From Candidatus Neomarinimicrobiota bacterium (GTDB lineage: Bacteria > Fidelibacterota > UBA8477 > JABMPR01), in NCBI GenBank assembly GCA_016784545.1, contig JADHUM010000001.1, forward strand, positions 1 to 64,000: DNA of 64,000 nucleotides, read 5' to 3'. Position 1 is the stretch's first letter. The number at the start of each line of letters is the position of its first letter. Shown in pieces: positions 28,185-34,861 of the stretch. Below the pieces are notes generated by a model, which searched no databases, was not told where the DNA came from, and was given only the letters and a program-made list of their open reading frames with translations. The position numbers were made by a program, and so were the translations under genes.

Positions 28185-28328
28185 GTGAAAACCTTTTCAG
28201 AATAATTGGTTAAATTGATTCAACTCAATGAGCGTCAGTTCAAGCTGTCAATTTCTAGTATTAAATATTGCTCGGCTTTGATTATAGCTCAAGATTACCT
28301 AAAACAATTAAATTTTATGGATCAAAGA

Positions 28329-29696
28329 TTAGAATCCATAGGCTTCTGGTATGAAATATTGTCCATATCCCTTGATGAGGTATTCCAGAGCCTCTGATTC
28401 GTTTTTGGGTAATGATTCCAGAGCTTGGGGGACACTTTGTAACCAGCCTAGATCAGCATCTTTGATCTTAAGCGTTTTCTGCTTATGGGCGGTGATAATT
28501 GATTCGTAGGCTACTTCTATGGCTGCTTTAGTTTGCAGATATCCATCTGTTTGACCAATAATGGCACCTGCTATTTTAATCACAGTTTCAGGTTCAAGCA
28601 TGAGAGCTTCGGGACTGTACTCCAGATCACTTTTCACCAACATGTCTCTAAGGGCAATTGGATTAGATTGAGATGCCGTATTAAACAAACGACAATCATA
28701 GGCCAATAATTCCATAAAGGCTTCAGGAGCTGAGCCGCTGAGAAGTTGGATGTTCTGTACTGACTCATTACTCCATAGATCTGCCATGGCTCCGGCTATG
28801 TTTCCCAAAGGGCTGAAGTGAGCACAACATGAAGATCGGCCTTCCATGCTGATGGGCACACCTGTGATGGCCTTGATAATTGGACCCTCGTAGGCGCAAT
28901 CCTTTGACGGACCCACTGCTCCATGTTCAAAGGCAGCCAGACTTCGGGGAGCAGACGCGGCTCTATCCAGGGCAGCCAGAGATGAGGGCAACATGCCCCG
29001 TCCTGCCAGTTGCATGGCGGTATTTGAAAATCCACATGCTGTATCGCCACCTGCAACGACACCATGCCTTTCTGCGATTTCAGTAATCTCTTCCCATAAC
29101 CAGGCAACGTCCCGGAAAGCCAGGACGCCAAGACTGGCAACGATTCCTGATAAATCTGCATAGAGCAAAGCTTGATCGTGAACCTCTTTTCCACCCACAG
29201 ACTCAATGGACAAAATATCAGCACCTGCCTGGGCAGAAAGTTCGAAAGCGTTGCGAGTATGCTCCCAGCTTTCACCCCTTCTCAGCAGAGGCGGCTTGTC
29301 AGCATCGCGCAAATCAACCACTGTAACACGCAACGCATTGGGGATGCCCGAAGCTTTAAAGAAATCATCAAGCTGTTTTTTGATTAGCATGGTGATTTCA
29401 GCACCCCACTCAGGATGCATAGTCATAACAGGAAGTTGCTCAAACTCAATGACCAGACCTGGCACTTCAAGTGTTCTGGCTCGGTGGATGACACTTTCAC
29501 ATATACTGGTGTAGTGGTCTAGTACTGTTTTCCAATTTGCTTCATTTATGAGTATTGTTGGGAGGGTAAAATTGATTTCCGGGATTACCAGACCATTACC
29601 AATGACGAGACCATTCCCGCAGTGCACTTTTTTTGGGGATACGCCGAAAATTAGATCTTCCGGGTTACTAATAGCTAGCGAAGTATATCTGCTCAT
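28329..29696 (-). CDS. mtaB: Methanol:corrinoid methyltransferase (MtaB-like)
   Basis: This 455-residue TIM-barrel protein matches archaeal and bacterial MtaB along its whole length, from YTSLAISNPEDLIFGVSPKK at the N-terminus to the terminal EAYGF. All three zinc ligands known for Methanosarcina barkeri MtaB appear at matching places: E165 (SIESVGGKEV), C221 (GGDTACGFSNTAM) and C267 (GPSKDCAYE). MtaB activates methanol and transfers its methyl to the corrinoid of MtaC. The adjacent MtaC-like gene (14-base gap) supports that role. ATG follows GGAGA. A close relative acting on another methylated alcohol is possible, but the zinc site favours methanol. Confidence 0.88.
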   Translation of the reverse strand: MSRYTSLAISNPEDLIFGVSPKKVHCGNGLVIGNGLVIPEINFTLPTILINEANWKTVLDHYTSICESVIHRARTLEVPGLVIEFEQLPVMTMHPEWGAEITMLIKKQLDDFFKASGIPNALRVTVVDLRDADKPPLLRRGESWEHTRNAFELSAQAGADILSIESVGGKEVHDQALLYADLSGIVASLGVLAFRDVAWLWEEITEIAERHGVVAGGDTACGFSNTAMQLAGRGMLPSSLAALDRAASAPRSLAAFEHGAVGPSKDCAYEGPIIKAITGVPISMEGRSSCCAHFSPLGNIAGAMADLWSNESVQNIQLLSGSAPEAFMELLAYDCRLFNTASQSNPIALRDMLVKSDLEYSPEALMLEPETVIKIAGAIIGQTDGYLQTKAAIEVAYESIITAHKQKTLKIKDADLGWLQSVPQALESLPKNESEALEYLIKGYGQYFIPEAYGF

Positions 29697-29710
29697 GATA
29701 AAATCTCCAA

Positions 29711-30373
29711 TTATCGGGTGCGGAGAGACCGGGCAAAACTGTGTGGATCCCGAAAGTAGCCATCGGCACCAATTTCTTCTGAGAACATCTGTGAGACTGG
29801 AGCTCCTCCAATGAACACCCGTGTCTTTGGATTTCTGTTCTTTAGAGCCATAATCACCTCCTCCATATTTAGCATGGTGGTAGTCAGCAATGCACTCAGC
29901 CCCACCAACGCCTGAGGATTCGCATCAACTGCTGTTACAAATTCGTCAGCGCTGACATCTGTCCCCAGATCGATAACATCCCAGCCATCTCCTTTCAGGA
30001 TCATTTTGACTAAATTTTTACCTATATCATGGAGGTCGCCCCTGACGGTTCCCAGAACGAGGGTACCCGTTGACTTTATCTCTCCAGATTCAAAGAATGG
30101 GCGTAGATGTTCCATAGCCGCATTCATAGCCTGAGCAGAAATGAGCATGTTGGCGATAAAGGCTTCACCCCTGGAAAACTTTTCCCCAATAACACTCATC
30201 CCCAGTAAAAGACCTTTGTTCAAAATCTCATTGGGAGCAATACCGAGTTTAACTGCCTGGGCAGCAAGTTCATCGGCACCATCCATTCCAATCATATCCG
30301 CAGGCCGAGGTGTATTTTTGTTAATTTTTCCAACTGCAACCATATGACCTAATCGAGCCAAAATATTGTCCAT
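29711..30373 (-). CDS. mtaC: Corrinoid protein (MtaC-like methyl carrier)
   Basis: This protein of about 220 residues has an N-terminal helical cap (residues ~1-95) and a B12-binding Rossmann domain (~100-220). The base-off signature D113-x-H115-x2-G118 (GDLHDIGKNLV), S-x-L (GLSALLTTTM) and GG (FIGGAPVS) motifs are intact. H115 would ligate cobalt. It carries methyl from MtaB to the acceptor methyltransferase. Start ATG 30373 (AAGGAT upstream) is preferred to GTG 30415, which lacks a ribosome binding site and would add 14 residues. Confidence 0.88.
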   Translation of the reverse strand: MDNILARLGHMVAVGKINKNTPRPADMIGMDGADELAAQAVKLGIAPNEILNKGLLLGMSVIGEKFSRGEAFIANMLISAQAMNAAMEHLRPFFESGEIKSTGTLVLGTVRGDLHDIGKNLVKMILKGDGWDVIDLGTDVSADEFVTAVDANPQALVGLSALLTTTMLNMEEVIMALKNRNPKTRVFIGGAPVSQMFSEEIGADGYFRDPHSFARSLRTR

Positions 30374-30404
30374 TGCTCTATCCTTTGATAATTCTATCAA
30401 GTTA

Positions 30405-31451
30405 TTAAAATTCACTTCTTGCAGATATCATGGCGAAGTAATTCTCATCAGGTATATAGTCAGGAATGCTATTCCCAGACCCCAGAGCGTAGCCACCTCG
30501 TGCCATACCGATTCGGAGCATCTCTAGCGATCTTTGCTTAATTGATTCGGTGTCTTTCCTTGCCAGAAAATCCATATCGATACCACCGAGAATAGCTATG
30601 CGATCTCCCCATTCCTCATAGGCATCTTCAACTCTAGTGATTTGGTCCTCGAAAGAGTGCTTGGCATCATACTGCATATCATCTATGACATCATCCATGA
30701 CATCCTTGAGCTGGCCGCAGGAATGCAGGATGGCTGACTTCCCTGATTCGTGTATCGCAGTAACGATTTTTTTATGCCATGGAAAGACCCAGCGTCGCAA
30801 CATTTCGGGTGAAAACATGGTCTGATTTTTAAAGCCCCAATCATCATTTACGATACAGGCACCTACCGTTTCGATACTGGCAACGATTTCATAGAATTTT
30901 AGTAATCTGGAACCAACAGCATCAAAGATTTCTGTAGTCAACTCTTCATCTAGAATTGTCATGAGACTCAATGCTTCGAACCCAACCAGATCAATGACAT
31001 TTTCCAAAAGTCCGCCATTTCCACTAGCTATCAACTTCATACCTTCTGGTAGCTCGGGCTTCAAATCCAAATACAGGTCATAGTCTCCGACATTTGGGTC
31101 CGGCCACAGGTATTTATCAAAGCTCTTGTGGTCTGTAATCATGCATCCGGAGTTTAAAGATTTACTTTTCTTTTCCTCAATTTCACCCTTGGGAAAACTC
31201 AATGTATTGGTACGAAAACCTGATACCGTTGCATAATCATATCCTGCTCTATGGAAAGCTTTGATAATCCGGCTGAGTGGCGCCAGACGCTGTGTCCTGT
31301 TTTCTTGAATTTCTCCAGACAAGATGCCCAATAAACGATCATTGATACCAAACTCAAAAAGTGTAGGTCGACCAGGGATTTGACGGGCCAGGACCTGGCT
31401 GATATTATTGAAATCTGCTGCTGTCCTGGTCACTGGAAAATTCGATGTCAT
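30405..31451 (-). CDS. UroD-family methyltransferase-like protein, MtaA candidate
   Basis: This 348-residue protein is of the uroporphyrinogen decarboxylase/cobalamin methyltransferase superfamily (FGINDRLLGI, VNDDWGFKNQ, HSCGQLKDV, YALGSGNSIPDYIP). In an Mta module the third protein takes methyl from the corrinoid carrier to a thiol or tetrahydrofolate. The H-x-C pair of the MtaA zinc site is present (HSC), but the distal cysteine expected near the C-terminus is replaced within GSGNS. Its acceptor chemistry may therefore differ from coenzyme M methyltransferases. ATG 31451 is chosen for the adjoining AGAGGT. It is the first gene of the mtaA-like, mtaC, mtaB operon. Confidence 0.8.
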   Translation of the reverse strand: MTSNFPVTRTAADFNNISQVLARQIPGRPTLFEFGINDRLLGILSGEIQENRTQRLAPLSRIIKAFHRAGYDYATVSGFRTNTLSFPKGEIEEKKSKSLNSGCMITDHKSFDKYLWPDPNVGDYDLYLDLKPELPEGMKLIASGNGGLLENVIDLVGFEALSLMTILDEELTTEIFDAVGSRLLKFYEIVASIETVGACIVNDDWGFKNQTMFSPEMLRRWVFPWHKKIVTAIHESGKSAILHSCGQLKDVMDDVIDDMQYDAKHSFEDQITRVEDAYEEWGDRIAILGGIDMDFLARKDTESIKQRSLEMLRIGMARGGYALGSGNSIPDYIPDENYFAMISARSEF

Positions 31452-31466
31452 GATTTTACCTCTTTT

Positions 31467-31480
31467 AATTGATATCAATT
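31467..31480. promoter_or_regulatory. AATTGATATCAATT palindrome before the methyltransferase operon
   Basis: A perfect 14-bp palindrome lies just upstream of the ribosome binding site of the UroD-family gene. Its core TTGATATCAA shares the TTGAT half-motif with the larger inverted repeat at 31527-31567. It may be an operator or leader element, but the evidence is sequence symmetry only. Confidence 0.35.
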
Positions 31481-31526
31481 TAGGTCCTTTGCAGCACAAG
31501 AACTTCCACCCCATTTGCAAAGAATT

Positions 31527-31567
31527 ACACTATTTTGATGTTTTTATGTGTTTAATCAATATAGTGT
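31527..31567. promoter_or_regulatory. Inverted-repeat operator candidate between mta operon and AraC regulator
   Basis: ACACTATTTTGAT (31527-31539) and ATCAATATAGTGT (31555-31567) are inverted copies matching at 12 of 13 positions, with a 15-base spacer. They lie in the 158-base gap between the divergently transcribed mta operon and the AraC-type gene, where an AraC-family protein would be expected to bind. The spacing gives about 28 bp between repeat starts, close to three helical turns. Confidence 0.5.
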
Positions 31568-31609
31568 GTTATCATTAGCATAAATTTTTACTGCAAGGCC
31601 AATGAAGAT

Positions 31610-32470
31610 TTGAAGTTAAAACAAGAGAAAATCATCTTTCCTGTAAGAAGTGCTTTTAAGGCTATTAAGTACTCTGTCCCATATTTCGACATGTCATTTC
31701 ATCATCATCCTGAATTTGAACTTGTGTATATCGTTAGCGGTACTGGTACGCGAAACATTGGAGCGTCTGTTCATCGATACAAAGCTGGTGACATGGTGTT
31801 TATTGGACCTGATCTGGCTCATGTCTGGATGAGTCCCAAGGTATACTTCACTGAGGATTCCACTCATATTGTTGAATCCATCGTGGTTCAATTTTCTAAA
31901 GACCTTCTAACATCAATGCTTGATATTCCAGAATTTCTCCAGATCAAAACACTGTTGGAAAGAGCGCATCTTGGGATCAAGGTCGGCCAGAAGGCTGTGG
32001 CAGAAATTGCAGAACTCCTGGAGGCATTATTAACTCATAAGGGAGTTGATCGGATACTGGAGCTAATAAAAATTCTGGATTTATTGTCCAGAGACAATCA
32101 ACAAGTTTTACTAAACACGCCAGATATTCTTCCAATTTCAAGCAAGTCAGGTGGACGGATTAATGCAGTGCATCAGTTTGTTCTTTCCTGTTCAGATCAG
32201 AATATAAGTAGTCGGGATGCAGCCCGCCTGGCGAACATGGACCATGCTTCCTTTTGCCGATTATTCAAATCCAAAACTCAAAAGACCTTTACTGAATTTC
32301 TGAACGAAACTCGAATTGATCAGGCCTGTCAGCAGTTACTTAGACGACAAAAAACGGTTACCAGCATTGCCTACGACTGTGGATATAAAAATCTTGGGCA
32401 TTTTTATAAACAGTTCAAGAGAATTATGGCTATGACACCGCAAGAGTATGTTCGGGATTCAGAGAATTGA
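31610..32470 (+). CDS. AraC-family transcriptional regulator with cupin sensor domain
   Basis: This 286-residue protein has an N-terminal cupin ligand domain (residues ~20-95; FHHHPEFELVYIVSGTGTR, AGDMVFIGPDLAHVW) and a C-terminal double helix-turn-helix AraC domain (~190-284; SSRDAARLANMDHASFCRLF, VTSIAYDCGYKNLGHFYKQF). Start TTG 31610 is the only plausible one that keeps the full cupin, because an ATG at 31602 is out of frame. It is divergent from the mtaA-like/mtaC/mtaB operon and probably regulates it in response to a methylated substrate. Control of the adenine deaminase gene downstream is also possible. Confidence 0.88.
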   Translation: MKLKQEKIIFPVRSAFKAIKYSVPYFDMSFHHHPEFELVYIVSGTGTRNIGASVHRYKAGDMVFIGPDLAHVWMSPKVYFTEDSTHIVESIVVQFSKDLLTSMLDIPEFLQIKTLLERAHLGIKVGQKAVAEIAELLEALLTHKGVDRILELIKILDLLSRDNQQVLLNTPDILPISSKSGGRINAVHQFVLSCSDQNISSRDAARLANMDHASFCRLFKSKTQKTFTEFLNETRIDQACQQLLRRQKTVTSIAYDCGYKNLGHFYKQFKRIMAMTPQEYVRDSEN

Positions 32471-32608
32471 TTGCCGGAAAGAACCCTTGAGGTATATGCG
32501 AATGGTCAACTTTTCTTTCTCTATATTCAGATATCAGACTAAATTACAGACCGGCTCAAAAAGAAACCGACTAGAATTGATCATAAACATGTACTTGAGA
32601 TTGAGACC

Positions 32609-34258
32609 ATGACATATAACTCCTTTTCCCTCTCTGGAAGCATTGTTGATGTTTTAAATCAACGTGTTTTTTCCGGTACTATCCATATTGAAAACGGCAG
32701 AATTAAGTCTGTAATTGAAGAAGCCGTTATCGAAACCCATCATATCCTACCAGGGCTCATTGATGCCCACATTCATATTGAAAGTTCCATGTTGGTTCCA
32801 ACTGAGTTTGCCCGTGCTGCCGTTATTCATGGAACAGTTGCCACCGTTTCTGATCCCCACGAAATTGCCAATGTTCTGGGTATGAGAGGTGTGGAATTTA
32901 TGCTGGACAACGCAGGTCAAACACCCTTCAAATTCCATTTCAGCGCACCATCCTGTGTGCCGGCTACCCCTTATGAAACCGCCGGCGCTGAGTTGTCCGC
33001 ATCGGAGATAGAATCTCTTTTAGCAAGACAAGATATTGTCAGTCTCTCAGAAATGATGAACGTGCCCGGCGTCCTGAATGATGCCGCAGATGTGACCGAA
33101 AAATTGAAACTCGCCAGGGTTGCCGGGAAAGTTGTTGACGGTCATGCACCAAGATTACGGGGCGCGGCAGTTAAAAAGTATGTGGAATCAGGAATTAGCA
33201 CTGATCATGAATGTTTCAGCCTGGAAGAAGCCCTGGAGAAACTGTCGCTGGGGATGAAGGTGCAGATTCGTGAGGGTTCTGCTGCGCGCAATCTTGATGA
33301 TTTGATGTCCCTCCTCAATGAACATTATAAAGAATGTATGCTGTGCAGCGATGATAAACACCCTGATGACCTTGCTGAAGGACATATTAATGAGATGGTC
33401 AGACGCGCCATCGCAGCCGGAATAGACCCCCTGAAAGTGTTGTGGAGTGCTACAGTTACACCAATCAAAACCTATGGTCTTGGTGTAGGACTATTACAAA
33501 CAAATGACCCGGCTGATCTAATCATTGTAGATAATCTGACCGACTTTAATGTTCTCAGCACATATATAGATGGAAATCTCGTCGCAGAACAGGGTGCCAC
33601 AAGGCTTGTATCTCAGCCAGTTATCGCCGTGAATCGCTTTGAAGCAGAACGTCAAAAACCTGCAGCTTTTAAAATCAAAACAAGTCTCTCTGATGTACCA
33701 GTGATTGAGGTTATCGATGGCCAGCTCGTAACCAATAAGTATATGTGGCAACCAGAGTTGGATTCAGACGGATTTATCAAGACGAACCTGGATGAAGATA
33801 TCTTGAAAATCGCTGTTTTGAATCGCTATTCGATTTCCCAACCTGCTGTGGCATTAATTCGAAATTTTGGACTAAAAGAAGGTGCCATCGCGTCCTCCGT
33901 TGCCCACGATTCACATAATATTGTAGCAGTGGGTGCTTCAGATGAAAGCCTGGCGAGGGCCATTAATTTGATTATTGAGAACAAAGGTGGCATTTCAGCG
34001 GTTACCAACACCCATGAACACATCCTGCCTTTGCCTGTTGCTGGGATCATGTCTGACAATGATGCTTTTGCGATTGGGAAACAGTATGGGAAGATGGATG
34101 ATCTGGCTAAAAAGATGGGCTCACAACTCAGTGCACCTTACATGACATTATCCTTTATGGCACTTCTGGTTATCCCGGATATCAAGCTCAGCGATAAAGG
34201 TCTTTTTGATGGGGAAAGCTTTCAATTTATGGATGTCTTTGAGAATGGGTCTGGGTAG
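32609..34258 (+). CDS. ade: Adenine deaminase
   Basis: This 549-residue amidohydrolase of the Ade family converts adenine to hypoxanthine and ammonia. Metal-binding and family motifs include LIDAHIHIESSMLVPTEFAR, VSDPHEIANVLG, a catalytic SDDKHPDDL segment near residue 250, and the C-terminal NTHEHILPLPVAGIMSD. The length equals the usual ~540-600. It is the first gene of the purine-degradation island, feeding hypoxanthine to the molybdenum hydroxylases downstream. It is followed by a run of 8-bp repeats rather than a terminator. Confidence 0.95.
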   Translation: MTYNSFSLSGSIVDVLNQRVFSGTIHIENGRIKSVIEEAVIETHHILPGLIDAHIHIESSMLVPTEFARAAVIHGTVATVSDPHEIANVLGMRGVEFMLDNAGQTPFKFHFSAPSCVPATPYETAGAELSASEIESLLARQDIVSLSEMMNVPGVLNDAADVTEKLKLARVAGKVVDGHAPRLRGAAVKKYVESGISTDHECFSLEEALEKLSLGMKVQIREGSAARNLDDLMSLLNEHYKECMLCSDDKHPDDLAEGHINEMVRRAIAAGIDPLKVLWSATVTPIKTYGLGVGLLQTNDPADLIIVDNLTDFNVLSTYIDGNLVAEQGATRLVSQPVIAVNRFEAERQKPAAFKIKTSLSDVPVIEVIDGQLVTNKYMWQPELDSDGFIKTNLDEDILKIAVLNRYSISQPAVALIRNFGLKEGAIASSVAHDSHNIVAVGASDESLARAINLIIENKGGISAVTNTHEHILPLPVAGIMSDNDAFAIGKQYGKMDDLAKKMGSQLSAPYMTLSFMALLVIPDIKLSDKGLFDGESFQFMDVFENGSG

Positions 34259-34259
34259 G

Positions 34260-34339
34260 TTTAAGGGTATAAGGGTTTAAGGGTATAAGGGTATAAGGGA
34301 ATAAGGGAATAAGGGAATAAGGGAATAAGGGAATAAGGA
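34260..34339 (+). repeat. Ten tandem copies of an 8-bp repeat (WWTAAGGG)
   Basis: Ten contiguous octamers run without interruption: TTTAAGGG, TATAAGGG, TTTAAGGG, TATAAGGG twice, AATAAGGG four times, and a last AATAAGGA. The final copy supplies AAGGAG, the ribosome binding site of the four-helix-bundle gene at 34349. Inverted copies occur 500 bases downstream (34834-34852). The array begins one base after the ade stop codon. Confidence 0.95.
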
Positions 34340-34348
34340 GCTTAGTTA

Positions 34349-34810
34349 GTGGTAGAAGAGAATCAAGATTACCAAATTATGGATGAAACAGTTTTGCTTG
34401 ATAGTTCTATCTCTGAACCAAAGAATGGATATCAGAACCAGAAAGATTTTACTACACTTATTGCATGGCAAAATGCTCGAGAGGTAAAATTGTTTTTCTA
34501 TAAGAAAGTGATTCCCCTACTCCCAGCTTCAGAAAAATATGCCCTTAGCAGCCAAATCCAACGAGCCGCAGTCAGTATTACTGCTAATATTTCTGAGGGA
34601 TATGGCAGATTTCATTATAAAGAAAGTGTACAATTTTATAGAATTGCCCGAGGCTCATTGTATGAGCTAAAAGACCATCTCATCACCAGTCTAGATTTGG
34701 AATATGTTGATAAAAATATTGCGGTAGAGGGGTTCACACTCATAGAAAAAACAAAGATAAGTCTAAATGGTTTTATTAATCTTATCCGATCAAAATATGA
34801 GAAGCGATAG
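34349..34810 (+). CDS. Four-helix-bundle protein of the IVP/S23 family (copy 1)
   Basis: This 153-residue protein with a polar N-terminal extension (residues 1-28) is followed by the four-helix-bundle family core: WQNAREVKLFFYK, QIQRAAVSITANISEGYGRF and FYRIARGSLYELKDHL. The family (TIGR02436-like) includes proteins encoded by 23S rRNA intervening sequences and accessory proteins of diversity-generating retroelements. No reverse transcriptase is present here. The biochemical role is not established; basic, RNA- or DNA-binding trimeric or pentameric bundles are known. It starts at GTG with AAGGAG from the preceding repeat array. It shares its core motif with the copy at 49056. Confidence 0.85.
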   Translation: MVEENQDYQIMDETVLLDSSISEPKNGYQNQKDFTTLIAWQNAREVKLFFYKKVIPLLPASEKYALSSQIQRAAVSITANISEGYGRFHYKESVQFYRIARGSLYELKDHLITSLDLEYVDKNIAVEGFTLIEKTKISLNGFINLIRSKYEKR

Positions 34811-34861
34811 CCCCTCAATGGCCATTTTCACTCTATACCCTTATACCCTTTACCTTCGAGA

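Larger units (their letters stand above)
34260..34852 (+). mobile_element. Candidate IVS-like cassette: four-helix-bundle ORF inside inverted repeats (copy 1)
   Basis: The ORF at 34349-34810 lies between a direct array of WWTAAGGG (34260-34339) and inverted copies CCCTTATA-CCCTTTA (34838-34852, with TATA before). RNA from this segment could fold into a long stem enclosing the ORF, as the intervening sequences of bacterial 23S rRNA do. It lies between ade and a molybdenum hydroxylase gene with which it has no functional link. Mobility is inferred from layout and from the similar second copy at 48955-49465. Confidence 0.5.

Noticed and set aside
34260-34339. CRISPR-like or telomere-like repeat
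   Set aside because: The units are 8 bp with no spacers and no cas genes; it is a simple tandem array.
34349-34810. Diversity-generating retroelement accessory (Avd) gene
   Set aside because: The fold family overlaps with Avd, but no reverse transcriptase, template repeat or variable repeat was found nearby.
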